From: Moritella sp. 24
GTDB taxonomy: Bacteria > Pseudomonadota > Gammaproteobacteria > Enterobacterales > Moritellaceae
Direction: 5' to 3'
DNA length: 64,000 bases
Assembly: GCF_018219155.1 (NCBI RefSeq)
Contig: NZ_CP056123.1
Coordinates: 1,125,505-1,189,504, forward strand
Within the stretch, counting starts at the first letter, position 1. Every line of letters starts with the position of its first letter. Below the pieces are notes generated by a model. It was not told the DNA's origin and did not search any database. It was given only the letters and a program-made list of their open reading frames with translations. Shown here in pieces: positions 1 through 7,344 of this stretch. A program made the position numbers and the translations under genes.

Positions 1-2
1 GT

Positions 3-1031
3 CGTCCAGCCCAGTTGTTTGAACTGATAAATAAGAGTGGTATGCGTATCGTCTTAATGGATATTGGCGGTGCATGGTTAAGCTGTAAAGTCCCCGTAGA
101 CGGTGCATTGCGAGAGGTACTGCTTGGTCAACATAATATGGCAGACTTTCAACAGCAGCAAAGTTATATGGGCGTGACGGTCGGGCGTGTTGCTAACCGT
201 ATCAATAAAGGTCAATTTTCTATTGGTGATGTTGATTATCAAGTCGACATAAATCAAGCCGGTAATACCTTGCATGGTGGCCCGATTGGTTTCGATAAAC
301 GTCGCTGGACAGTGATTAATCCATGTGAACACACCGCAGAAGGTATTCAAGAAAATAGTGTTGAATTTGAACTCGTTTCACCCGATGGCGATCAAGGTTT
401 TCCGGGAGAGCTAACGGTTCGAGTCAAATACCAGCTTACTGATAATAATGAAGTCGTGATCAGTTATAGTGGCAATACAACGCAAGCAACGCCGATTAAT
501 TTGACCAACCATGCTTATTTTAACTTGTTGGGCGCTGATAATCGCCAGCAAGCTTTAGGACATAGCTTAACAGTGAATAGTGATGCCTTTTTACCAATTG
601 ATGCAGTTGGTATTCCAACGGGTGAACTACAACAAGTTGCAGGCAGTCATTTCGATTTCAATACAGCGAAAGTCATCGAACAAGACTTTATGCAAGATAG
701 TCATCAGCAAGCGGCGAAAGGTTATGATCATGCATTTATTTTAAAGAAAGCATGTATCACTGGTGAGCGGGCTGCGCGTTTAACTGCACCTGATAATACA
801 ATGACGTTAGATGTGTTTACCACGAAACCTGCGATGCAGTTGTATACAGGAAACTGGTTAGCTGGCACACCTGATCGTATCGGTGGTGAATATCAAGACT
901 ATGCGGGTGTTGCGTTAGAAACTCAGTTTTTACCTGATGCCATTAACAACCCGCATTGGGATCACCCAAGTACGATCCTGCAACCGACAGAAACTTATCA
1001 GCACCGAACGTGTTATCAGTTTACTGTTTAA
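3..1031 (+). CDS. galM: Aldose 1-epimerase (galactose mutarotase), 5' partial
   Basis: Interconverts the alpha and beta anomers of galactose and glucose in the cytoplasm, feeding the Leloir pathway. The reading frame is open to the left edge: a TTG at base 15 could be read as a start, but the residues before it (R-P-A-Q) still fit the family, so the true start probably lies outside the window. Counting from that TTG, visible family motifs are LHGGP with His87, NLTNHAYFN with the catalytic acid His166, and the catalytic base Glu302 in ALETQFLPD. The visible 338 residues are close to the full family length of about 340-350. It converges on galR, consistent with being the last gene of a gal operon lying to the left. 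Confidence 0.95.
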   Translation, partial: RPAQLFELINKSGMRIVLMDIGGAWLSCKVPVDGALREVLLGQHNMADFQQQQSYMGVTVGRVANRINKGQFSIGDVDYQVDINQAGNTLHGGPIGFDKRRWTVINPCEHTAEGIQENSVEFELVSPDGDQGFPGELTVRVKYQLTDNNEVVISYSGNTTQATPINLTNHAYFNLLGADNRQQALGHSLTVNSDAFLPIDAVGIPTGELQQVAGSHFDFNTAKVIEQDFMQDSHQQAAKGYDHAFILKKACITGERAARLTAPDNTMTLDVFTTKPAMQLYTGNWLAGTPDRIGGEYQDYAGVALETQFLPDAINNPHWDHPSTILQPTETYQHRTCYQFTV

Positions 1032-1085
1032 CATTCTGTTTTGTAGGTGTTGATTACGTAAAGAAGTATTAATAACGTAAGTAAT

Positions 1086-1120
1086 AAAAAAGGTTAACTA
1101 TTAGGTTAATCTTTTTATTT
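1086..1120. terminator. Bidirectional intrinsic terminator between galM and galR
   Basis: Twelve-bp stem (AAAAAGGTTAAC against GTTAATCTTTTT, one G-T pair) with a 6-nt loop. The A-tract on one side and T-tract on the other let it work in both directions between these convergent genes. Confidence 0.8.
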
Positions 1121-1151
1121 ATTGGTCATACTATTTGGTTTAATCGCCACA

Positions 1152-2150
1152 TTATTGTTGTTTTACAGACAATCGCTCTACTAATGTCCCTTCAAATATC
1201 TGCCCTTTAATGTCGCTATTATCTCCCTTGGCAAGTGCTAATGATAATTCTGCGGCTTGCTTTGCCATGTGTTGAATAGGGTAGTCAATCGTGCTCAGTT
1301 TTGGATGAAGATATTTGGCTATCAGGCCGTTATCAAACCCCATAAGAGAAATCTCACTTGGTACTGTGATGTTGTTTTTTTCGAGTGCAGATAATGCTCC
1401 CGCAGCCATATAATCGTTATAACAAACCACGGCTGTAATCGGTAGGTTGCGTGATAATAGTGTGTTCATGCCCATCTCACCACCTTCATCTGTCGGTTGT
1501 GCTGCAATCATATAATCTTGATTTGGGGTGATATTATTGCGGGTTAACGCGTGAAGATAGCCTGCTTTACGATCATGAGAATCGTCAATATCATGGGATG
1601 AATTAATATAAGCAATATGTTGATGACCCTGCTCAAGCAAGTACCTTGTTGCGAGTTCGGCACCATGCTGATTATCGAGGGCAATGCAGCGATCTGCTAT
1701 TTCAGGTATATGGCGGTTAATGAGAACTAAGCCGGGAACTTCTTCTGCAAATTGAATCAGCTCTTGATTACTCAGTCCCTTTGAGTGAATAACAAGGGAG
1801 TCACAGCGGTTATTAATTAATAATTCCAGTGCTTCTTTTTCTATTTTTGCATCGTGGTAGCCATTACCAATCAGTAAATGCTTTTTATTGGCTTGTGCGA
1901 CACTGTCTACAGCTTTGATCAGACCGCCAAAAAAAGGATCGGCCACATCACCCACCATAACACCGATTGTATTGGTACTTTGATTTACCAGCGCACGCGC
2001 ATTGGCGTTAGGGCGGTAGCTTAGTTGTTTCATTGCCGCATTAACTGAAGTAATCGCTGCTTTGCTTGCTTTCGGTGATTTGTTGACGACTCTGGAAACC
2101 GTGGCAACTGATACGCCAGCTGCTTTTGCTACATCTTTAATCGTTGCCAT
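1152..2150 (-). CDS. galR: LacI-family galactose operon repressor GalR
   Basis: DNA-binding repressor that is released by galactose. The N-terminus (MATIKDVAKAAGVSVATVSR) is a LacI-type helix-turn-helix and hinge almost identical to E. coli GalR. The rest is a periplasmic-binding-protein-like sensor domain with GalR/GalS-type stretches such as VGDVADPFFG, LLIGNGYH, VLINR and CYNDYMAAGA. Its 332 residues match the family length. It points toward galM, supporting the galactose assignment. GalS cannot be excluded from sequence alone. A candidate operator lies about 90 bp upstream of its start. Confidence 0.92.
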   Translation of the reverse strand: MATIKDVAKAAGVSVATVSRVVNKSPKASKAAITSVNAAMKQLSYRPNANARALVNQSTNTIGVMVGDVADPFFGGLIKAVDSVAQANKKHLLIGNGYHDAKIEKEALELLINNRCDSLVIHSKGLSNQELIQFAEEVPGLVLINRHIPEIADRCIALDNQHGAELATRYLLEQGHQHIAYINSSHDIDDSHDRKAGYLHALTRNNITPNQDYMIAAQPTDEGGEMGMNTLLSRNLPITAVVCYNDYMAAGALSALEKNNITVPSEISLMGFDNGLIAKYLHPKLSTIDYPIQHMAKQAAELSLALAKGDNSDIKGQIFEGTLVERLSVKQQ

Positions 2151-2239
2151 AATGGTGTTTTTAATCCTTTAATTTGATCTGGTTAAAACTTTAGTAAATG
2201 TTTTACTTACTTTGCTTGAACAATAACACAGTGCTGATA

Positions 2240-2255
2240 ATGTAAACGTTAACAC
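2240..2255. promoter_or_regulatory. Candidate GalR/LacI-type operator
   Basis: The bases TGTAAACGTTAACA form an imperfect palindrome centred on CG, close to the known GalR half-site GTGTAANC. It lies between galR and the divergent downstream gene, so it could serve galR autoregulation or the neighbour. One arm position is mismatched. Confidence 0.5.
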
Positions 2256-2275
2256 TAAATTGGAATTAAGGATAA

Positions 2276-2614
<339 letters not shown>

Positions 2615-2644
2615 TCCTGTATTGTTGCAATAAAACTAAGATAC

Positions 2645-2682
2645 AAAAATGCCCATCAGTAATATATTGATGGGCATTTTTG
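2645..2682. terminator. Intrinsic terminator, perfect 14-bp stem
   Basis: AAAAATGCCCATCA pairs perfectly with TGATGGGCATTTTT around a short AT-rich loop. It ends the tRNA-binding protein gene and probably also the oppositely directed copA transcript. Confidence 0.9.
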
Positions 2683-2689
2683 TCATTAT

Positions 2690-2791
2690 TTATTTTTCGG
2701 TTAACTCTGCCGCGTTGGTAGGTTTGTAAATCCAAAACCACCAAACAATGAATGCAATTAGCCCTAATCCTAACGTGTTTATAAGTATCAT
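2690..2791 (-). CDS. 33-residue single-span membrane peptide downstream of copA
   Basis: A short open frame with an ATG and a GAGAG ribosome-binding sequence about 6 bases upstream. It encodes one hydrophobic segment rich in Trp (TLGLGLIAFIVWWFWIYK) and a short polar, charged tail ending in TEK. It begins 22 bp after the copA stop on the same strand and ends 8 bp before the terminator, so it very likely shares the copA transcript. Small one-span peptides are known partners of P-type ATPases (KdpF is one precedent), but I cannot assign this one to a named family. The ORF-like composition, the RBS and the operon position are the evidence. Confidence 0.65.
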   Translation of the reverse strand: MILINTLGLGLIAFIVWWFWIYKPTNAAELTEK

Positions 2792-2813
2792 ATTAAGCTC
2801 TCTTTTCTAAGTT

Positions 2814-5069
2814 CTAGTGATTTTGTGGTTTAAATAAACGTAATCTATTTGCATTCATCACAACGGTTAATGATGATAAGGCCATTGCCGCACCTGCGAC
2901 TACTGGGCTAAGTAATAGACCAAAGAATGGGTAGAGCACGCCCGCTGCAATCGGTACACCTGCAGCGTTATAAACGAAAGCACCAACAAGATTTTGTTTA
3001 ATATTTCTTAGCGTTACTTTACTGACTGCGATGGCATCGGCCAGACCATGAAGCGAACCGCGCATTAAGGTAATATCCGCGCTTTCAATCGCGACATCTG
3101 TTCCGGTGCCGATGGCAAATCCGACGTTTGCGAGTGCTAATGCAGGTGCGTCGTTGATGCCATCGCCAGTCATACCAACGATTTCGTCCTGACTTTGTAA
3201 CTCTGCTACCTTATTCGATTTATCTTCAGGTAGTACTTCAGCGACGAATTCAGTGATCCCAACTTGTTTTGCAACAGCTTGGGCTGTCGCTCTGTTATCA
3301 CCGGTTAACATAATCACGCGAATACCATTGTTTTGAAGACGTTTTATCGCTGATATAGAATCTTTTTTGATTGGGTCGGATACCGCGATAATCGCACTCA
3401 GTTTATTATCAACCGCGAGATACATAGGTGTTTTTGCATCGTTAGCAAGCTCTTGTGCTGTTTCTATGTATTTATCAAGGTTTATTCTATTTTCAGTCAT
3501 GAGCTTTTCATTACCGAAAAGTAACTGCTGTCCTTTAAAGTCCGCTTTAATGCCGCGGCCTGAAATAGCCTCGAAATTATTCACGTCTTCTAAGCTAAGG
3601 TTACGCTCTGTGGCTGAATCAACAATCGCTTGCGCTAAAGGGTGCTCAGAACTTTGTTCAATGTTGGCGGCAATATTTAATATAGCGTCTTCGGTATAGA
3701 TGTTATTTGTGACTACAATATCGGTCACTTTTGGTGATCCTTCGGTAATAGTGCCTGTTTTATCCAAAATCATTGTTGTAATCTTTGATGCTGTTTGCAG
3801 TGCTTCGCCATTACGGATAAGAACACCGGCTTCAGCTGCCTTGCCAATCCCAACCATGACAGACATAGGTGTCGCTAAGCCAAGTGCGCAAGGGCAAGCA
3901 ATAATAAGTACAGTACTGGCTGATATAATGGCAAATGCAACAGCAGAGTCAGGGCCAAAGTTAAGCCATACCAATGCGCTGACAACTGAAATGATCATAA
4001 TCGCAGGTACAAAGTATGCCGATATCACATCAGCTAAACGACCAATCGGTGGTTTAGAGTTTTGCGCTTTTTTAACCATATTGATGATTTGTGCTAGCGC
4101 CGTGTCTTTCCCAATTCGGGTCGCTTTGAATAATATTGACCCCGACTTATTGATTGTCCCTGCAATGATTTCATCGTCAATTCGCTTTTCAACAGGCATT
4201 GGCTCGCCAGTTAGCATCGACTCATCGATTGAGGTATCCCCTTGAATGACGGTGCCATCCACAGGTACTTTTTCTCCGGGTCTAACACGTAATACATCGT
4301 CAAAAACCACATCTTCAATCGGAATATCTATTTCTTTATTGTCACGAATAACGCGAGCTGTTTTGGCTTGTAAGCCGATTAAGCGTTTGATAGCGTCACT
4401 GGTTCGGCCTCTGGCTTTCACTTCTAATGCTAGGCCTAAGTTAATTAAACCGATTATCATCGCACTTGCTTCAAAGTAAACATGGCGTGCCATTTCGGGG
4501 ATGATAAATGGGAAAAGAACAACGACCATGGAGTAAAGCCAAGCGGTGCCGGTACCTAATGCAATTAAGGTGTCCATATTGGCGTTATGATTAACAAAGG
4601 ATTTCCAGGCGCCGATAAAGAAGTGTTTACCAGAGAAATACATGATGCCTGCACACAACAGACCGATGAATAACCAAATACCACGTTCCAAAGTGGTATC
4701 GACGGTCATTGGCCCCCCGAGCAGACTATAAATCATAAGGGGAACACCCAGAGTAAGGGCGATTGTTACCTGTTTTAATAACAGGCGATAATATGTTTGA
4801 TCCGCGGCTTCTTTCTCATCCAATAATTGTTCATCTGTTGCATCACTTGTGCTTTTTGCGTCATAACCTAACGACTGAATTTTTTTAATTAGCGTGTCAG
4901 GGCTAACGTTTCCTGTTACTGAAACGGTTCTTAGTGCGAAGTTCATTTGTGCACTTTCAACACCATTAATTGTTTTTAGTGCTTCTTCTATTTTACCAAC
5001 ACAACTTGCGCAGCTAGCGCCTTCTACAACTAACTCATGACAATTGAGACTGTCTTTGGGCTTATTCAT
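2814..5069 (-). CDS. copA: Copper-exporting P1B-type ATPase CopA
   Basis: Inner-membrane pump that exports Cu(I) using ATP. Starting at MNKPKDSLN (751 residues), it has one N-terminal heavy-metal-associated domain with the CASC metal site. This is followed by two extra helices, the actuator domain with [10 protein letters not shown], the intramembrane CPC motif in [12 protein letters not shown], the phosphorylation site DKTGT, the SEHP nucleotide motif, MLTGDN and [10 protein letters not shown]. The frame stays open 38 codons further upstream, but that stretch runs through a MerR-type promoter. The start preceded by GGATA is therefore preferred. The single HMA domain is fewer than the two in E. 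coli CopA. It heads a cluster of small metal-related proteins. Confidence 0.95.
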   Translation of the reverse strand: MNKPKDSLNCHELVVEGASCASCVGKIEEALKTINGVESAQMNFALRTVSVTGNVSPDTLIKKIQSLGYDAKSTSDATDEQLLDEKEAADQTYYRLLLKQVTIALTLGVPLMIYSLLGGPMTVDTTLERGIWLFIGLLCAGIMYFSGKHFFIGAWKSFVNHNANMDTLIALGTGTAWLYSMVVVLFPFIIPEMARHVYFEASAMIIGLINLGLALEVKARGRTSDAIKRLIGLQAKTARVIRDNKEIDIPIEDVVFDDVLRVRPGEKVPVDGTVIQGDTSIDESMLTGEPMPVEKRIDDEIIAGTINKSGSILFKATRIGKDTALAQIINMVKKAQNSKPPIGRLADVISAYFVPAIMIISVVSALVWLNFGPDSAVAFAIISASTVLIIACPCALGLATPMSVMVGIGKAAEAGVLIRNGEALQTASKITTMILDKTGTITEGSPKVTDIVVTNNIYTEDAILNIAANIEQSSEHPLAQAIVDSATERNLSLEDVNNFEAISGRGIKADFKGQQLLFGNEKLMTENRINLDKYIETAQELANDAKTPMYLAVDNKLSAIIAVSDPIKKDSISAIKRLQNNGIRVIMLTGDNRATAQAVAKQVGITEFVAEVLPEDKSNKVAELQSQDEIVGMTGDGINDAPALALANVGFAIGTGTDVAIESADITLMRGSLHGLADAIAVSKVTLRNIKQNLVGAFVYNAAGVPIAAGVLYPFFGLLLSPVVAGAAMALSSLTVVMNANRLRLFKPQNH

Positions 5070-5139
5070 TAGCAGTATCCTTTTATGTGATTTAAATATT
5101 GTTCGCTTATTTAGCGAGTTAAATTCATGGATTAAGTTA

Positions 5140-5170
5140 AGAGTAACCATTACCCTAACCGTAAGGTCAA
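5140..5170 (-). promoter_or_regulatory. MerR/CueR-type promoter of copA
   Basis: On the minus strand: -35 TTGACC, a 19-bp spacer TTACGGTTAGGGTAATGGT, and -10 TACTCT. An overlong 19-bp spacer carrying a dyad is the hallmark of promoters twisted open by MerR-family activators. The same pattern recurs three more times in the next 2 kb. Confidence 0.8.
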
Positions 5171-5321
5171 TCTTGTTTGGCATTTAATTGAATATATCGA
5201 AATAAAGGCTTAAATATGCGGAACGGAATAATTGAAAGTGGGAGGGGGAGATATAGTGGTAAACGTTAGCATTGCATGAAAGCTAATTTAGAGTGTGGCG
5301 AAAAGAAGACAGGAAAATTAA

Positions 5322-5357
5322 TACTAGAGATAGTACTAGAGATAGTAGTAGGGATAG
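5322..5357. repeat. Three tandem copies of a 12-bp unit
   Basis: Two perfect copies of TACTAGAGATAG followed by a variant copy TAGTAGGGATAG. They lie in the 290-bp gap between copA and the HMA-like gene. No function is evident. Confidence 0.75.
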
Positions 5358-5366
5358 TACTCGGTC

Positions 5367-5412
5367 ATAATTGCTTATCTTTAATATGGCTAAACTTAAG
5401 ATAAGCAATTAT
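5367..5412. repeat. Perfect 15-bp inverted repeat (stem-loop)
   Basis: ATAATTGCTTATCTT pairs with AAGATAAGCAATTAT across a 16-nt loop. It lies 60 bp downstream of the HMA-like gene's stop on the transcribed strand. It may terminate or stabilise that transcript, but no U-tract follows. Apart from this and the tandem repeat, the gap holds only the copA promoter. Confidence 0.7.
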
Positions 5413-5474
5413 AGATATTTTGAATGACGCTTGAATAGGCAAATAGGGTGGTCTGTATCATTTTTATTTTGAGA

Positions 5475-5843
5475 TCATTTGGGTTTATTTATTGTGGTTC
5501 TTAATGGTGGTTTGTGACAGCATATTGCTGTGTGTTCTGCATTGTCTTTGACATTTTGATCGACAAATTTGTAGAAACTCTGTTTGGTATGAGTCCACCA
5601 ATCGTCGTGAATATCAGTCCCATGTTTTCGAATAATGTCTTCAATATCGTCTAAACAAAGATTACTGGCATCGTAGGCGAGGTATATTTTATTTTCTTCA
5701 TCCTTATATGATACGTCATCAATTCCAGTGAGCTGATCTATTTCATTGATAAGCTCATTACGATTGACTACATTACTTAAACGCAGATTACGAGTGACGA
5801 GATTAGCTTCATTGACGTCAGGTCTATGCTGTAAGTTGTTCAT
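5475..5843 (-). CDS. HMA-like ferredoxin-fold protein lacking CXXC, with Cys-Cys-His tail
   Basis: A 122-residue cytoplasmic protein. Residues 18-75 read as a beta-alpha-beta-beta-alpha-beta pattern (NLRLSNVVNRNELINEID, then GIDDVSYKDEENKIYLAYD, then LCLDDIEDIIRKHG). This resembles a heavy-metal-associated domain, but the loop that normally carries CXXC has N-V-V-N instead. The C-terminal part contains WWTHTKQSFYKF and a tail with Cys-Cys-His, which could bind metal. It follows the Met-rich gene by 50 bp on the same strand (RBS GAGG) and probably shares its MerR-type promoter. The fold assignment is my inference and the function is unknown. Confidence 0.75.
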   Translation of the reverse strand: MNNLQHRPDVNEANLVTRNLRLSNVVNRNELINEIDQLTGIDDVSYKDEENKIYLAYDASNLCLDDIEDIIRKHGTDIHDDWWTHTKQSFYKFVDQNVKDNAEHTAICCHKPPLRTTINKPK

Positions 5844-5893
5844 TTCATTATCCTCATATTAACATTTATTCATTAGTCGTAATTTCAATCTCC

Positions 5894-6136
5894 TTAATTG
5901 TGTTTCATTTCCTGCATCTTCATCATTGATTTTGGATCTTCCATTGCATTCATCATTTTTGCTTTTACTTGTGGATCTGCCATTTTCGTCATCATTTCTT
6001 GATGGGTGTCAGAGCATGGCATTTCTGTTATCGATTGCGTGTGGGTGTTTTCTTTAATTGGCATGTTTACATTAGCAAGCGCTAGAGTCGGGATTGCAAT
6101 GAGTGCAGCTGTAACAATAAGAATTGAGCGTTTCAT
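5894..6136 (-). CDS. Small exported methionine-rich protein, likely periplasmic metal binder
   Basis: Eighty residues with a clear signal peptide (MKRSILIVTAALIAIPTLALA, cut near ALA-NV). The mature part of about 59 residues carries many Met residues grouped as EMMTKM, KMMNAM and SMMKMQEM, plus His and one Cys. Met-rich motifs of this kind bind Cu(I) in periplasmic copper proteins. The RBS AAAGGTG precedes the ATG. It is the first gene after a MerR-type promoter and is probably cotranscribed with the HMA-like protein. No named family was recognised; a role in copper handling is inferred from composition and context. Confidence 0.8.
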   Translation of the reverse strand: MKRSILIVTAALIAIPTLALANVNMPIKENTHTQSITEMPCSDTHQEMMTKMADPQVKAKMMNAMEDPKSMMKMQEMKHN

Positions 6137-6182
6137 ATTTTCACCTTTATGAGTTGTGTTGTTTATTTAGTTAACGAGATAA

Positions 6183-6213
6183 AGATTAACTATTACCCTA
6201 GCTGTAAGGTAAA
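6183..6213 (-). promoter_or_regulatory. MerR-type promoter for the Met-rich protein operon
   Basis: Minus strand: -35 TTTACC, 19-bp spacer TTACAGCTAGGGTAATAGT, -10 TAATCT. Same architecture and core bases as the copA promoter. It is divergent from the next promoter 40 bp away. Confidence 0.8.
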
Positions 6214-6253
6214 GCTTTTGTGGTAATTAAATTAATTTAAAAATATTCAAGAA

Positions 6254-6290
6254 ATAAGCTTTACCTTACAGCTAAGGTAAAGCTTATCGT
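6254..6290 (+). promoter_or_regulatory. MerR-type promoter with perfect 15-bp inverted repeat
   Basis: -35 TTTACC, 19-bp spacer TTACAGCTAAGGTAAAGCT, -10 TATCGT. The spacer sits inside a perfect dyad, ATAAGCTTTACCTTA - CAGC - TAAGGTAAAGCTTAT, the most symmetric operator of the set. It drives the first SHOCT peptide gene and probably the next gene. Confidence 0.82.
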
Positions 6291-6366
6291 TTGTCTCAAG
6301 GTCAAACCTGAAACAGGTAATTGGTAGCAGGTAGCAGTAATATATTTAAACTTTTGGAGGTTACAT

Positions 6367-6561
6367 ATGTTTGGTTTTCATGAATTTAATTGGTTAATGC
6401 CTATTTCAATGGCGATATTTTGGGGATTAATTTTCTATGTCTTATTTTCTGGTTTAGAGAAGAAGGTGGGTGTGGAGTCACCCGTTGATATCGCAAAGCG
6501 ACGGTTCGCTAATGGTGATATCACTGCTGAAGAGTTAGATGAAATAAAGAAAAAACTGTAG
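6367..6561 (+). CDS. Small membrane protein with C-terminal SHOCT motif (paralog 1)
   Basis: Sixty-four residues preceded by a strong GGAGG. One membrane span (about residues 9-29, LMPISMAIFWGLIFYVLFSGL) is followed by a short cytoplasmic segment. This segment ends in a SHOCT-type helix pair (DIAKRRFANGDITAEELDEIKKKL); SHOCT motifs are short oligomerisation or membrane-protein-associated segments. It is the first gene behind a strong MerR-type operator. A second copy with about 62% identity (40 of 64 positions by my count) lies 470 bp downstream behind its own promoter. Function unknown; metal-stress association is inferred. Confidence 0.85.
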   Translation: MFGFHEFNWLMPISMAIFWGLIFYVLFSGLEKKVGVESPVDIAKRRFANGDITAEELDEIKKKL

Positions 6562-6620
6562 GCGCCTCGGCCATATATCCGACGTTAGCTAAAAATTGAA
6601 ATTATAAAAGGTGAAAAATT

Positions 6621-6848
6621 ATGAAAATGAATAAACTGTGTAAATTGATGTTAGTGCTGTGTCTAGGTTTGCCGTTAGCTTATTTTGCTTTCGTGGGGAA
6701 TATATCACTTGTGGCGATAGGCAGTAGTTTACTTGTACCGCTCGTTCTATGTGTGGTGATGATGTTCTTTATGATGAAAATGATGGGCTGTGACAGTAAG
6801 AAAGAAAAAGATGATCAAAGTAAAGATGTTGAACGCGATAAGCATTAA
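6621..6848 (+). CDS. Small membrane protein with Met-rich span
   Basis: Seventy-five residues with an N-terminal hydrophobic segment (about 6-25) and a second one (about 29-53). The second ends in VVMMFFMMKMMGC, where five Met and one Cys cluster near the membrane face. The tail is short and highly charged (KKEKDDQSKDVERDKH). It lies 59 bp after the first SHOCT gene on the same strand with an AAAGGTG ribosome-binding sequence, so probable cotranscription. I do not recognise a family. The Met/Cys cluster suggests soft-metal contact. Confidence 0.8.
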   Translation: MKMNKLCKLMLVLCLGLPLAYFAFVGNISLVAIGSSLLVPLVLCVVMMFFMMKMMGCDSKKEKDDQSKDVERDKH

Positions 6849-6936
6849 CGACGTGATGAAATACCGATACAGAAGCTGGTGCGGCAGGTCACTGGTTTCG
6901 TTCACTATTTAATTTGGTTTTAGTTTTAAAATATTA

Positions 6937-6967
6937 TTGACCTTACGGTTAAGGAAAACCTTAATCT
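6937..6967 (+). promoter_or_regulatory. MerR-type promoter for the second SHOCT gene
   Basis: -35 TTGACC, 19-bp spacer TTACGGTTAAGGAAAACCT, -10 TAATCT. It is the fourth member of the set. The spacer starts with the same TTACGGTTA as the copA spacer. Confidence 0.78.
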
Positions 6968-7033
6968 TTGTATCAAGTCAAGTTTGCTACAAAGTATCTA
7001 GCAGCTAGCGTCAATTTTTGGAGTGGAATATAT

Positions 7034-7228
7034 ATGTTTGGTTTTTATGCGTTTAATTCGGTCATGCCTATTTCAATAGCGGTATTTTGGGGGGTAATTA
7101 TTTACCTTTTATTTTCTACTATAGATAAACAAGTGGGCGTTGAGTCGTCTACTGATATTGCCACTCGAGAATTTGCCGACAGTGACGCTAGTGTTGAAGA
7201 GTTAGATGATATAAAGAAAAAATCGTAG
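7034..7228 (+). CDS. Small membrane protein with degenerate SHOCT motif (paralog 2)
   Basis: Sixty-four residues starting at MFGFYAFNS behind a GGAGTGG ribosome-binding sequence. An in-frame extension of 22 codons upstream abuts the -10 box of the promoter and is rejected. The protein aligns end to end without gaps with paralog 1. The span is conserved, but the SHOCT part has changed (FADSDASVEELDDIKKKS, losing the Asn-Gly turn). It has its own MerR-type promoter, so a promoter-plus-gene unit appears to have been duplicated. Function unknown. Confidence 0.8.
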   Translation: MFGFYAFNSVMPISIAVFWGVIIYLLFSTIDKQVGVESSTDIATREFADSDASVEELDDIKKKS

Positions 7229-7276
7229 GCATTGAGTTCTAGAATAATTAAGTGATACATAAAACCCAGATACAAA

Positions 7277-7306
7277 AAAACCGGCGAGGTGACTCGCCGG
7301 TTTTGT
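7277..7306. terminator. Bidirectional intrinsic terminator
   Basis: Perfect 12-bp GC-rich stem AAAACCGGCGAG / CTCGCCGGTTTT with a GTGA loop, between the SHOCT gene and the convergent sdaC. Confidence 0.92.
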
Positions 7307-7344
7307 TCGTTTAACTGTTACTTACAGTACTTTTTACTTACGGT

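Noticed and set aside
3367-4479. Several open frames antisense to copA
   Set aside because: They mirror codon bias of the real gene, lack ribosome-binding sites and match no family. Similar antisense frames over trp, kef, nag and ybbP genes were dropped for the same reason.
5070-5183. Upstream extension of CopA by 38 residues
   Set aside because: The extension contains the MerR-type promoter, so it lies before or at the transcription start.
5322-5357. Short CRISPR-like repeat array
   Set aside because: The units are directly adjacent with no spacers and are only 12 bp long. The same applies to the repeats at 41707 and 62631.
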